NCBI GenBank assembly: GCA_001983475.1
Contig: LJHD01000233.1
Coordinates: 1 to 33,977, forward strand
DNA: 33,977 nucleotides
Origin: Candidatus Epulonipiscium fishelsonii
GTDB lineage: Bacteria > Bacillota > Clostridia > Lachnospirales > Cellulosilyticaceae
Direction: 5' to 3'
Under the pieces are notes generated by a model that had not been told where the DNA came from, did not search any database, and was given only the letters and a program-made list of their open reading frames with translations. Positions 8,066 through 15,461 of this stretch are shown here, in pieces; position 1 is the first letter of the stretch; each line of letters starts with the position of its first letter. A program made the translations under genes and the position numbers.

Positions 8066-8707
8066 TTGGATAATTTTTTATTAATTTTAGAATTAATTGG
8101 TACAGTTTCTTTTGCAGTATCAGGAGGAATGGTAGCGATACATAAGAAAACAGATATTTTTGGAGTACTATTACTAGCTGCAGTTACAGCTGTTGGTGGT
8201 GGGATTACTAGAGATGTTATATTGGGAAAAACTCCACCTACCGCTTTTATAAATAAAAATTATGTTTTAATAGCACTAGCCACTGCTTTTGTTTTATTTT
8301 TTATTGCAAAAACTAATCAGAAAAAGTATCAACAGTATGAAATGCAAATTTTTATTATTAATAATATTTTTGATGCTATTGGCTTGGGAATTTTTACTGT
8401 GGTTGGAGTTCAAGTGGGGCAACAAGCTGAACAAGGAGAAAATCTATTTTTCTGTTTATTCCTTGGAGTAGTAACTGCAATTGGTGGTGGAATGATTAGA
8501 GATTTAATGCTAAAAGAAGTTCCTTTTGTATTAGAAAAACAGGTATACGCTGTTGCCTGTCTGTTAGGTGGAGCGAGCTATTGGTATCTAACAAAATTTT
8601 CTGCACTAGAAATTGACGTTATATCAGTGATAAGTATTATAGTTGTGTTTACCATTAGAATGTTAGCAACAAAATATGAATGGAATTTGCCAAAGGCCAT
8701 TGAATAG
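8066..8707 (+). CDS. TRIC / UPF0126 family cation channel
   Basis: A 213-aa membrane protein made of two similar halves, each with the signature GGG-x-x-RD: VGGGITRDVILGKTPP near residue 45 and IGGGMIRDLMLKEVPF near residue 135. Prokaryotic TRIC proteins are homotrimeric potassium-permeable channels with seven membrane helices, related to E. coli YicG. The start is a TTG: GAAGGGGGA lies 6-7 nt upstream and no ATG fits the family's N-terminus (LELIGTVSFAVSGG). It lies 63 nt after the SLH gene and may be read through from its promoter, as I see no terminator between them. Possible termination at the hairpin at 8783. Confidence 0.9.
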   Translation: MDNFLLILELIGTVSFAVSGGMVAIHKKTDIFGVLLLAAVTAVGGGITRDVILGKTPPTAFINKNYVLIALATAFVLFFIAKTNQKKYQQYEMQIFIINNIFDAIGLGIFTVVGVQVGQQAEQGENLFFCLFLGVVTAIGGGMIRDLMLKEVPFVLEKQVYAVACLLGGASYWYLTKFSALEIDVISVISIIVVFTIRMLATKYEWNLPKAIE

Positions 8708-8782
8708 TTACTGATAAGTTCCTATATGGATCATTATAAAATATTCTCATCAAAAACTATGTAGCAACTTTATCTTTTATCT

Positions 8783-8812
8783 TAGGCTGTTGAAAAATTA
8801 TTCACCAGCCTA
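8783..8812. repeat. short inverted repeat with GGCTGTTGAA ends
   Basis: TAGGCTGTTGAA and TTCACCAGCCTA form a 12-bp stem with one mismatch around AAATTA, followed by TTTGG. The left end is the same TAGGCTGTTGAA that bounds elements at 19256 and 25984, so this looks like a minimal remnant of that family; it might also serve as the terminator of the TRIC gene 76 nt upstream. Confidence 0.55.
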
Positions 8813-9021
8813 TTTGGCATATCCTTTTAGAAATTGCCACCTTCATTTAATTATTTAATCTTCAACTATGATTTTATTTTTATGAAGCATATCAAATTTA
8901 CTTGGAGTTCTATTACTAACCAAATTTTCTTGTTGATGTAGAATATTAACAAGAAATTATTTAAAAGTCAAATTTCAAAAAAATGTTTGTGCATTATAAC
9001 AGTATATTAAGTTGATAAAAA

Positions 9022-9138
9022 AGTAAAAAGCTAAAAGATTAATGAGTAGAGCCAGTGAGCTGCAAAAGTTAGAAGAGTGGTGTTAAGTAAAAAGCCAAGC
9101 GATTAATGGAGATGAAAAAGGTAGAAGAGGAATATTAA
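9022..9138. repeat. degenerate tandem duplication, about 50-63 bp units
   Basis: Two purine-rich units start AGTAAAAAGC (9022 and about 9085), share GATTAATG-GA, and close with GTAGAAGAG or GTTAGAAGAG then TGTTA/ATATTA. The wording (AAAAGCCAAG, GATTAATG) resembles the 38-bp array at 26606. No reading frame runs through both. The 979-nt gap 8708-9686 holds this, the hairpin at 8783, the flagellin promoters and leader repeats. Confidence 0.4.
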
Positions 9139-9273
9139 GGAAGTAAAGGTGGGATAGCGGTGTTAGATTATAACTCTTCAAGCATTTTAAGTTATGTTCA
9201 TACGTGTGCAATCAAGTATATTTGTCTAAATACAGATGCAAATTATTTTTTTAAAAATTTTAAAAAAAAACAC

Positions 9274-9301
9274 TAAAGTTTTGTGGGACGAATATCGATA
9301 T
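9274..9301 (+). promoter_or_regulatory. sigma-28 (SigD/FliA) type promoter, distal copy
   Basis: CTAAAG...ATCGATAT: TAAA at 9274-9277 and ATCGATAT at 9294-9301 with a 16-nt spacer, close to the flagellar sigma consensus (TAAA, about 15 nt, GCCGATAA). It is the upstream member of a duplicated promoter region and lies about 390 nt before the flagellin start. Confidence 0.7.
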
Positions 9302-9436
9302 ATTATTTGTAGATACAAAATGTATAGATATACAAGTATATTAGTAATAAAAAATTATATTTAATCGTTAAAAGATACCTATTGAAGTGGGAATGTTTGA
9401 ATATAGATATAAATTGATTTTTTTTCTAAAAAATAC

Positions 9437-9464
9437 TAAAGTTTTGTGTGACGGATATCGATAT
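9437..9464 (+). promoter_or_regulatory. sigma-28 (SigD/FliA) type promoter, proximal copy
   Basis: TAAA at 9437-9440 and ATCGATAT at 9457-9464, again with a 16-nt spacer. The spacer GTTTTGTGTGACGGAT differs from the distal copy at only two positions, and both copies continue into TGTAGATACAAAATGTAT, so a whole promoter plus start region of about 80 bp has been duplicated 163 bp apart. Confidence 0.75.
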
Positions 9465-9514
9465 AAATTGTAGATACAAAATGTATCAAAACATAAATAT
9501 TTAACAAAATATTT

Positions 9515-9630
9515 AAAGCCAAATATCTAAGAAACAAAAAACATTAAAATGTTGAAAGCCAAATATCTGAGAAACGAAATATAAAAATAATATCTAAGAA
9601 CTAAAATATAAAAATAATATGTGAGCAACA
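9515..9630 (+). repeat. tandem repeats in the flagellin 5' leader
   Basis: AAAGCCAAATATCT(A/G)AGAAAC occurs at 9515 and 9555. The second copy runs into three units of roughly 27 nt built on ATATCTGAGAAACGAAATATA, ending shortly before the ribosome binding site. All lie between the proximal sigma-28 promoter and the start codon, so they would be transcribed in the leader. Confidence 0.65.
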
Positions 9631-9686
9631 AAAGAAATATTTAAATTATGATAAGGATATCGAATATAATTCAAGGAGGATTTAAC

Positions 9687-10496
9687 ATGGTAGTAAACAC
9701 TAATTCACTTTCTTTAAACGCGCACAGAAATATGGGATCAAACACAACTCAATTAGGTAAAGCTTCAGAAAAACTATCTTCAGGGTTAAGAATTAACCGT
9801 TCAGCAGATGATGCAGCTGGGTTGGCAGTTTCTGAAAAAATGAGATCACAAATCAAAGGGTTAAACCAAGCAAACAGAAATGTTCAAGATGGTATTTCTT
9901 TTGCACAAACTGCTGAGGGTGCACTTGATGAGGTAAGTGAAATGCTTACACGTGCGAAAGAATTAGCAGTTCAAGGTTCAACAGGTACTTATACTGATAG
10001 TGAAAGAGATAATATTAAATCAGAATTAGAAGCATTAACATCGGAAATTGATAACATTGTTAATACAACACAATTTAATAATATTGGTATAACTACGGCC
10101 GTAAAAGTTGCATCCGGACATGATGGTTCTGTAGAGATAGAAATTCCAGCAGTAGAGACAGGGTTTATCAGTACTTTAGATGGTCTGGTTAGTGCTTTTT
10201 CGGATACAACTGGTGATGGTGCTAAAGCTTTAGCTGATGGGTTAGCTGATATAATTGACGATGTAAGTGCTAATCGTGCTACAATTGGGGCAGTACAAAA
10301 TAGACTTGAACATAGTTTAGAAAATCAAAAAGTTACTGCTGAAAATATAACCACATCTGAATCTCGTATTCGTGATACAGATATGGCAGCTGAAATGATG
10401 AACTTTACAAAATTCAATGTATTAAATCAAGCTGCTCAAAGTATGATGGCACAAGCAAACCAAATTCCAAACCAAGCGTTAGGATTACTTGGATAG
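9687..10496 (+). CDS. hag: flagellin (short form, 269 aa)
   Basis: A second flagellar filament subunit. I start it at the ATG at 9687, preceded by CAAGGAGGATTTAAC, rather than the upstream 9648. The N-terminus is canonical (MVVNTNSLSLNAHRNM, then LSSGLRINRSADDAAGLAVS) and the C-terminus carries RIRDTDMAAEMMNFTKFNVL and IPNQALGLLG. The variable region is short (about residues 140-200), like Hag of Bacillus, and unlike the 430-aa flagellin at 3281. Transcription is probably by the flagellar sigma factor from two tandem promoters; the leader contains tandem repeats, and a terminator follows. The gene symbol is by family resemblance. Relative use of the two flagellins cannot be told from sequence, but the promoter signals favour this as the major one. 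Confidence 0.95.
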   Translation: MVVNTNSLSLNAHRNMGSNTTQLGKASEKLSSGLRINRSADDAAGLAVSEKMRSQIKGLNQANRNVQDGISFAQTAEGALDEVSEMLTRAKELAVQGSTGTYTDSERDNIKSELEALTSEIDNIVNTTQFNNIGITTAVKVASGHDGSVEIEIPAVETGFISTLDGLVSAFSDTTGDGAKALADGLADIIDDVSANRATIGAVQNRLEHSLENQKVTAENITTSESRIRDTDMAAEMMNFTKFNVLNQAAQSMMAQANQIPNQALGLLG

Positions 10497-10514
10497 TATA
10501 TAAGTGTATTAGAT

Positions 10515-10602
10515 ATATCTCTTTTAGGCGAATGCTTAAATGGATATATAACTATAAAAAACTTCTCTTTTTTAGGCAAATGCTTAAAGAGAGAAGTTTT
10601 TA
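10515..10602 (+). terminator. flagellin terminator with a duplicated hairpin core
   Basis: AAAAACTTCTCTTT (10556-10569) pairs with AAAGAGAGAAGTTTTT (10586-10601), the latter providing the T-run, a strong terminator. Its loop region TTTTAGGCAAATGCTTAAA is nearly identical to 10522-10540 (TTTTAGGCGAATGCTTAAA), so a degenerate first copy precedes the working one. Confidence 0.85.
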
Positions 10603-10711
10603 TATATTCCAGAAATCTGTAAATATAGTATATAAACAGCGGAATATAATCTTAACCATTTGGAGTGCTGCTTTAGATCTTATGGGGAAGCTGAAGGTTG
10701 ACCTACACCAT

Positions 10712-11101
10712 TCAGCTTATATAGTAATATTCGTTAGTGCTTATTTTTTGAGTGTTCATATACACATCATATTTTAAATATAAATACAAGGGTTCGTAGG
10801 AATATTTAATTTTATGGGTATCAATTTTTATATCTACATTTCCAATCTCAGTATACAATCTATATTGCCAAGGTTTGTTTTCTGCAAATATTAAAATATT
10901 TTTTGAAACATCATTTTCTTCTTGGTTTATTTCAACTTTTTCATTTTTAATTTTAATATTTATCTTAACGCCCTCGTGTTCATATCTAATAAAAATTGTA
11001 TCGTCTTTTTTTCCTATTTTAGCATCTACTGCGTATTTATGTTCCTCTTGAAAATCTCTATAATTTTTTACTTCTTTAATATTTAGTTTAATTTTATCCA
11101 T
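10712..11101 (-). CDS. DUF1934 family protein (YwiB-like)
   Basis: A 129-aa cytoplasmic protein with the DUF1934 layout: an N-terminal strand set including TIFIRYEHEG, a central LIFAENKPWQYRLYTEIGN, and a C-terminal YLKYDVYMNTQKISTNEYYI. Members have a small calycin-like beta-barrel and no proven function; they often sit by cell-wall or arginyl-tRNA synthetase genes in Firmicutes. It starts at an ATG 26 nt after the murI stop with AAAGGA at a suitable distance, so it is almost certainly the last gene of a ddl-murI-DUF1934 transcript. The calls rest on motif memory; the operon position is directly seen. Confidence 0.75.
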   Translation of the reverse strand: MDKIKLNIKEVKNYRDFQEEHKYAVDAKIGKKDDTIFIRYEHEGVKINIKIKNEKVEINQEENDVSKNILIFAENKPWQYRLYTEIGNVDIKIDTHKIKYSYEPLYLYLKYDVYMNTQKISTNEYYYIS

Positions 11102-11127
11102 GGTTTAATCCTTTAAGTTTTTCAGCT

Positions 11128-11931
11128 TTAGCAATAACATTTTTCAATTTCAACAGTAGTAACTTTCCCTATAGGGCATCCCAAGAACATTTCTGCTGTT
11201 TGTTTCATTCGGTTTGCTTGGTCACTAACATAAAATGAATATGTGGCGTTAGTGTGGGATTTCAAATCCATATTTTCTAAGATTTCCCCAATTGATCTGG
11301 CAACTTCAATTGCAGGATTTATAAGCATAATATCTCCTACAATTTCTTGAATTACTTCTTTTAACATGGGGTAGTGTGTGCAGCCTAAAATTAATGTATC
11401 AATATCTTCTTGAATTAAATCATGTAAATAGTGCGAAGTTATTAAACGTGTAACAAGATGATTTATCCATCCATCCTCTACTAAGGGTACAAACAAGGGG
11501 CATGCCTTTGAGTATACCTCAAAATTTGAATTGTTTATCCTTAATAAATTTTCATATCTATTACTATCAATTGTTGCTTGAGTACCAATAACTCCAATTC
11601 TACCATTGACAGTTACAGTTGAAGCCATTTTCACTCCAGCATCAACAACCCCAACAATATTAATCTTTGGGAACATAGCTCTTAGTTCACTTATACAATT
11701 TGAATTTACAGTGTTGCACGCAATTATAATTGACTTTACATTTTGCTCCAGTAAAAACTTTATAATTTGTGATGAAAATTTTGTAACAGTATCTTTAGAT
11801 TTGCTGCCATATGGTACACGAGCAGTATCTCCAAAGTACACAATTGACTCTTGAGGAAGTTGTCTCATCACTTCTTTTACAACAGTCAATCCTCCAACTC
11901 CAGAGTCGAAAATCCCTATTGGTCTATTCAT
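11128..11931 (-). CDS. murI: glutamate racemase
   Basis: Converts L-glutamate to D-glutamate for peptidoglycan stem peptides, in the cytoplasm. The 267-aa length is usual. The N-terminal signature IGIFDSGVGGLTVVKEV is present, and the two catalytic cysteines are Cys72 in ACNTVNSNC and Cys184 in LGCTHYP. VYFGDTARVPYGSKS near residue 31 is also conserved. Translation starts at the ATG at 11931, after AAGGAG in TTAAGGAGTATTTATT. It lies 99 nt after ddl and 26 nt before the DUF1934 gene on the same strand, consistent with a cell-wall precursor operon making both D-amino acid inputs. The ddl-murI gap contains a small hairpin. Confidence 0.97.
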   Translation of the reverse strand: MNRPIGIFDSGVGGLTVVKEVMRQLPQESIVYFGDTARVPYGSKSKDTVTKFSSQIIKFLLEQNVKSIIIACNTVNSNCISELRAMFPKINIVGVVDAGVKMASTVTVNGRIGVIGTQATIDSNRYENLLRINNSNFEVYSKACPLFVPLVEDGWINHLVTRLITSHYLHDLIQEDIDTLILGCTHYPMLKEVIQEIVGDIMLINPAIEVARSIGEILENMDLKSHTNATYSFYVSDQANRMKQTAEMFLGCPIGKVTTVEIEKCYC

Positions 11932-11989
11932 AATAAATACTCCTTAATTAAAAATCTCTATGACATTATAGTAGGGTATATTAAGGGGT

Positions 11990-12020
11990 GGCAGTGGGAA
12001 GGCTCTTTAACCCATCTGCC
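11990..12020. repeat. hairpin in the ddl-murI intergenic space
   Basis: GGCAGTGGG pairs with CCCATCTGCC with a single bulge around a 12-nt loop. Neither side has a T-tract, so it is more likely an mRNA processing or partial attenuation structure than a full terminator. Confidence 0.45.
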
Positions 12021-12030
12021 AATATATTGA

Positions 12031-13074
12031 CTATATAGTTGCTAGGTTTAAAAGCTTGTTTACAAGTTGCTTGATATCTATTCCTTCTGCATCAAATAAC
12101 ATGGGATACATGCTTATTGAAGTAAACCCTGGCAAAGTATTAATTTCATTAAATATAACTTCATTATCTTCTGTAACAAAAAAATCAACCCTTGATAACC
12201 CTTTGCATTCTAAAGCTTTAAATATTATTTTAGCATATTCTTTAATTTGATTTTTTGTATTTTCTGGTAAATCTGCAGAAATAATAGTTTTTGAATCTGT
12301 ATTATTATATTTGGCTTCAAAATCATAAAATTCTGCAGCTGCTAAAATTTCTCCAACTCCAGAAACCTGCAAATCTTTATTGCCTAAAATAGCAGTTTCA
12401 ACCTCTCTACCAATAATTGTTTCCTCTACTAAAACTTTATTATCATGAAATAAAGCATTTTTAATTCCTTCAATTAGTTGGTATTTATCATGTGCTTTTG
12501 AAATTCCAACTGAGGAACCAGCATTTGCGGGTTTTATAAAGTATGGGTATCCAAATGCACTTTCAATTTTTTGTATAGCAGCCTCTATATCTTCATCTTC
12601 TTTTACTATAACAAATTTTGCTTGTGGAATTCCAGTTTCCTTTATAATTATTTTTGTAAAGGCTTTATCCATTGAAACTGCAGAAGATAACACCCCACAA
12701 CCAACATAGGGAATTTGAGCTAATTTGCACAGCCCCTGTATTGTTCCGTCTTCTCCATATTTTCCATGAAGAACAGGAAAAACCTTGTCTATTCTAATTT
12801 TTACAACTTCTTCATCTTCACGAGTCAAAATCAATCCACCATCAGTAGCATCTGGACTTAAAACACATGATATGCCCTTGTTTATCCAAACGTTCTTTGT
12901 AAAATCAACTTTTGGGTCTTTGTCTAGTAACCATTTACCATTTTTAGTAATGCCTATTGGATATATATCATACTTTTCTTTATCCAAATTATTAAAAATA
13001 GTTGTTGCTGATTTTAAAGAAACCTCATGTTCAGATGATTGACCTCCAAATAAAAGTAAAATATTTTCTTTCAT
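12031..13074 (-). CDS. ddl: D-alanine--D-alanine ligase
   Basis: Joins two D-alanines with ATP to make the terminal dipeptide of the peptidoglycan precursor. It is 347 aa with the ATP-grasp arrangement: LLFGGQSSEHEVSLKSA at the N-terminus, PVLHGKYGEDGTIQGL near residue 100, a Lys-rich ATP lid around IKPANAGSSVGISKA near residue 180, and FNEINTLPGFTSISMYP near residue 310. The YDFEAKY segment matches normal D-Ala-D-Ala enzymes rather than D-lactate-specific vancomycin-resistance ligases, in which the tyrosine region differs. The start ATG follows TTTGGAGGAAATT. It heads the operon with murI and the DUF1934 gene. Confidence 0.97.
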   Translation of the reverse strand: MKENILLLFGGQSSEHEVSLKSATTIFNNLDKEKYDIYPIGITKNGKWLLDKDPKVDFTKNVWINKGISCVLSPDATDGGLILTREDEEVVKIRIDKVFPVLHGKYGEDGTIQGLCKLAQIPYVGCGVLSSAVSMDKAFTKIIIKETGIPQAKFVIVKEDEDIEAAIQKIESAFGYPYFIKPANAGSSVGISKAHDKYQLIEGIKNALFHDNKVLVEETIIGREVETAILGNKDLQVSGVGEILAAAEFYDFEAKYNNTDSKTIISADLPENTKNQIKEYAKIIFKALECKGLSRVDFFVTEDNEVIFNEINTLPGFTSISMYPMLFDAEGIDIKQLVNKLLNLATI

Positions 13075-13163
13075 AAATTTCCTCCAAAATTATTTTTATC
13101 TATATATTTATATGCAACATTTTTATAATTACATCACTTTACAAGTAATAAATACCAGCTACT

Positions 13164-13214
13164 AAAAGTCTTGAAAATAAAAGATTTTAAAATTCTATTA
13201 CATTCAAGACTTTT
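13164..13214 (-). terminator. terminator of spoIIR
   Basis: Perfect 12-bp inverted repeat AAAAGTCTTGAA/TTCAAGACTTTT beginning 15 nt past the spoIIR stop. It is symmetric and gives short T-runs on both strands. Its loop contains a further AAGATTTTAAAATTCT-type fold. Confidence 0.75.
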
Positions 13215-13228
13215 ATATTTGTTTCCAT

Positions 13229-13846
13229 TTATTTAAACCATTGTAATAGTTTAAATCTAATTTGATATGGATGTTCTACTTGGTAAGATATAATCTTATA
13301 TTGTTCTTCGTTTAATGTGTGCAGCAATTCTTTACCTTCTAGTGACTCAAAACCAGTAGCAGCATCGACATAACATAAAGGAGGGTACATTACGCACCAC
13401 CAATTTTCACCTTCTGCCTCCCCTATTAAAATACGACAAGCTTCATAAGTACCAGCAGGAAAAACAATATCGCCATATGATTTAGTGGGAAACTTTGTTT
13501 CGGCAATTTCTATATGTACTTTATAATCTTTTCCCCAGTTATTTATGACTCGCTTTGAGATTTGTTCTATATTCTTGAAGTTCTGACTAATAAGTTCACG
13601 GCTCTCTTCAATTGAAGTAGCTTGTCTAAGTTTTGGCTCCATAAAAGCTAAAACTGCATCACGTACAGTTTCTTTTAATAACTGATCTTGTGAAGTATTG
13701 CTGTTTGCTAATACATGAAATCTAAGAACATCTTTTCTTAAGATTTCGCTGGTCTTTTTGGCAAATGAATTTGTTCCAACTACTAAAGATAAATTTAATA
13801 ATATTGCAATAACTGCTAAGTTTAATAAATTATGTATAATTCTCAT
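13229..13846 (-). CDS. spoIIR: stage II sporulation protein R
   Basis: A 205-aa secreted signalling protein. In sporulating Firmicutes SpoIIR is made in the forespore under sigma-F and acts across the septum on SpoIIGA to trigger sigma-E processing in the mother cell. The N-terminus is a signal/anchor (NLLNLAVIAILLNLSLVVG). Family motifs are LRFHVLANSNTSQDQLLKE, VRDAVL, and ENWWCVMYPPLCYVD. Its start ATG follows GAGGAG by 6 nt. The length is close to the B. subtilis protein. It is transcribed alone towards ddl with a terminator between. In many Clostridia spoIIR is near ispE and a GntR/FCD gene; here those lie 4-5 kb away on the other strand, a rearranged version of the cluster. Confidence 0.92.
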   Translation of the reverse strand: MRIIHNLLNLAVIAILLNLSLVVGTNSFAKKTSEILRKDVLRFHVLANSNTSQDQLLKETVRDAVLAFMEPKLRQATSIEESRELISQNFKNIEQISKRVINNWGKDYKVHIEIAETKFPTKSYGDIVFPAGTYEACRILIGEAEGENWWCVMYPPLCYVDAATGFESLEGKELLHTLNEEQYKIISYQVEHPYQIRFKLLQWFK

Positions 13847-13882
13847 GAGCTACTCCTCTTCTCCTTTAATTTAATCTAATTA

Positions 13883-13911
13883 AAGTATAGACAGCAAAAA
13901 AAAATTTATAC
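13883..13911 (-). promoter_or_regulatory. possible sigma-F promoter of spoIIR
   Basis: On the minus strand GTATA (13911-13907) is followed after 14 nt by GTCTATACTT (13892-13883), which fits the sigma-F -10 at its G, A, A and T positions. The spacing is slightly short and the second G is missing, so this is tentative; the known sigma-F dependence of spoIIR is the main support. Confidence 0.3.
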
Positions 13912-13984
13912 ATATTTCGAAATTTTTTTTTTAGGCTACAGACTATTCTTTGCATATCGCCTTCTAATAAAATTTCCTTTAATT

Positions 13985-14061
13985 AAGTTAATAATTCATT
14001 TAGTACATTTAACTAACAAGTAATTTGGGTTAAAAGCCATGCTCTAAAAATTAGTTACTTA
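13985..14061. mobile_element. partial MITE-like element, GGCTGTTGAATAA family
   Basis: The stretch ATTTAGTACATTTA, then ACAAGTAATTTGGGTT, an AAGC/GCT-TAAAA pair and TTACTTATTCAACA matches in order the larger element at 25984-26140. The left terminal repeat is degenerate (GTTAATAATT). It fills part of the 349-nt gap 13847-14195, in which I see no gene. Confidence 0.6.
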
Positions 14062-14195
14062 TTCAACACTGTATATAAATATAATTTAGCATTACTTGGA
14101 GCGAACTCTATGGAAATATAATTTAAGCATATTACATGACTAAAAATATTTATCCATGCAATATAACTTAAATTATACACATCAAACAGTATTTT

Positions 14196-14693
14196 TTACT
14201 CTGACACTCCCAAATCTTTTCCAAGGTTTGTAGTATAATGCCATTCCACTTTATCACCTTTTTTTACTTTACATAGGTTTGCACAAACTTTTCCGTAGAT
14301 ACCATTTACACTGTACATCCATCCGCTGCCTTTTTCTGCAGACTCTGTTGAGATGCCATTTATAGAAACTACATAAAAATCATCTTTATTTTGTTTAAGT
14401 TCATATTTAATCTTTTTTTCATCTAGTGCTTTTTGCAATACAGACCAAGCAGTTGATTGCTCATCAACTTGGATTGCTGTTGGTGGCATTATTTCACCTT
14501 TGTTTATGGTTTTTGCATTAACTGATACCATAACTGTATTTTGATCTTGCTGATTTGGTGTTTCAGCATTTTTTTCATCCGTTGCTGGAGCTACTGGAGT
14601 TGCTGGAGCTTGAACAGGATTTGATATTGCAGATGTTGAACTTATAGTAAATAACGCCATTGTTAAAATAAATAAACTAAAGTTTTTTTTCAT
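14196..14693 (-). CDS. secreted DUF4430 (transcobalamin-C-like) protein
   Basis: A 165-aa exported protein. A signal peptide (MKKNFSLFILTMALFTISSTSA) is followed by a Pro/Ala/Gln-rich linker to about residue 55, then one DUF4430 domain with AWSVLQKALDEKKI, GSGWMYSVNGIYGKV and VKKGDKVEWHYT. This fold occurs in cobalamin carriers and in surface proteins of Gram-positives; no cobalamin genes or riboswitch were seen nearby, so the ligand is unknown. The start is oddly arranged: the only good ribosome binding site, AAGGAGG, lies some 45 nt before the ATG with a stable hairpin between them (see separate entry). No gene lies within 500 nt upstream. Confidence is high for the domain, low for ligand. 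Confidence 0.8.
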   Translation of the reverse strand: MKKNFSLFILTMALFTISSTSAISNPVQAPATPVAPATDEKNAETPNQQDQNTVMVSVNAKTINKGEIMPPTAIQVDEQSTAWSVLQKALDEKKIKYELKQNKDDFYVVSINGISTESAEKGSGWMYSVNGIYGKVCANLCKVKKGDKVEWHYTTNLGKDLGVSE

Positions 14694-14745
14694 CTAGTTA
14701 TAGCAAGGACATTCCCACTTTTAGAAGTATCCTTGCATCCTCCTT
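14694..14745 (-). promoter_or_regulatory. hairpin between Shine-Dalgarno and start codon of the DUF4430 gene
   Basis: Reading on the minus strand: AAGGAGG (14745-14739), then GCAAGGA (14736-14730), an inner ACTT/AAGT pair, TCCTTGC (14709-14703), TATAACTAG and ATG. With the 34-nt hairpin folded, the Shine-Dalgarno would lie about 11 nt from the ATG; unfolded, about 45 nt. No other ribosome binding site is near the ATG. Confidence 0.6.
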
Positions 14746-15031
14746 TCTGTTAATAAACCTTTTCTTATATTCTTCTCTAAAGTTCTTACATCAAAATAGC
14801 CTGTGGTTCTTCCAAATATAAATCTTTTTAATAATTTTATAGTTTTTAGTGATTTACAAGGCAGCAATGGTTCGCTGTGCATATTTAATACGTATACTTG
14901 GGTTAAGCTTACAAAATCATGTTAACTTCTTCTACTCTAGTAGATGTTTACAGAACCTAGAAATAGGATAAATATTTCAGGGTGGAGTAATAAATAATCA
15001 ACCAAGCTTTTATATCGTCAGAGTAGTTGAT

Positions 15032-15145
15032 TAGGTTATCAAAAATAATAAAAATTAAAATAGTAAACCACGTTGAATATTCGCAATTAAAAATTGCTCA
15101 GAAGTTTTACTCTAAAATGTTTGTTTTAGAAACTGCTAATATTCA
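15032..15145. repeat. intergenic repeat copy B, uninterrupted
   Basis: About 114 bp starting AGGTTATCAAAAATAATAAA and continuing through GTTGAATATTCGCAATT and CTCAGAAGTTTTACTCTAAA to GCTAATATTC. It matches copy A (2893-2915 plus 3096-3190) with few differences, the main one being an extra 7 nt that creates GCAATTAAAAATTGC. The ends are inverted (GAATATT/AATATTC). The remaining 14746-15461 space is AT-rich; an inverted AATCAAC/GTTGATT pair lies at about 14997-15032 and I see no gene. Confidence 0.8.
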
Positions 15146-15394
15146 CTTTTATTATGCCACATAAAAGAAATGTAATACATTTTAAATTAAAAAATACATT
15201 TACTTTAACAAAAAAATATAGAGTACTATCCTTTTTATATATACTCTGAAATATTTTTTTGTGGTTTGGAAATCTAAACAGAAGCTTCTCGTTGTGTTCA
15301 AATTTAGTTACTGTTAATAAATTTTTCGTTTGCACATCATGCATAATTTATTGTTTTCAAGCTGAATATATATTTATTATGATTTAAATTAATA

Positions 15395-15425
15395 GTAATA
15401 ATTGGATAAGGTACAAACATACATT
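15395..15425 (+). promoter_or_regulatory. possible sigma-E promoter of the SPOCS/LysM gene
   Basis: GTAATAAT (15395-15402) and CATACATT (15418-15425) with a 15-nt gap resemble the mother-cell sigma-E pattern (ATA-containing -35, CATA-C-A-T -10). It lies about 37 nt before the ATG, and the product is of a spore-envelope type, which supports the idea. Tentative. Confidence 0.4.
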
Positions 15426-15461
15426 TATTATAGGAAATAATATAAGAGGAGGACTTCTAAG

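Noticed and set aside
8289-8471. Overlapping 60-aa ORF within the TRIC gene
   Set aside because: A shadow of the TRIC frame; the same applies to the other short ORFs lying inside long genes (for example 7380-7586, 28684-29061, 32472-32684).
10532-10777. 81-aa plus-strand ORF
   Set aside because: It runs through the flagellin terminator hairpin and into the antisense of the DUF1934 gene, with no ribosome binding site.
15126-15344. 72-aa minus-strand ORF
   Set aside because: Its end overlaps the intergenic repeat copy B, composition is Phe/Lys-rich without family features, and no ribosome binding site precedes it.
14694-15461. Cobalamin riboswitch upstream of the DUF4430 gene
   Set aside because: No B12-box-like sequence on either strand; the DUF4430 resemblance to cobalamin carriers alone is not evidence.
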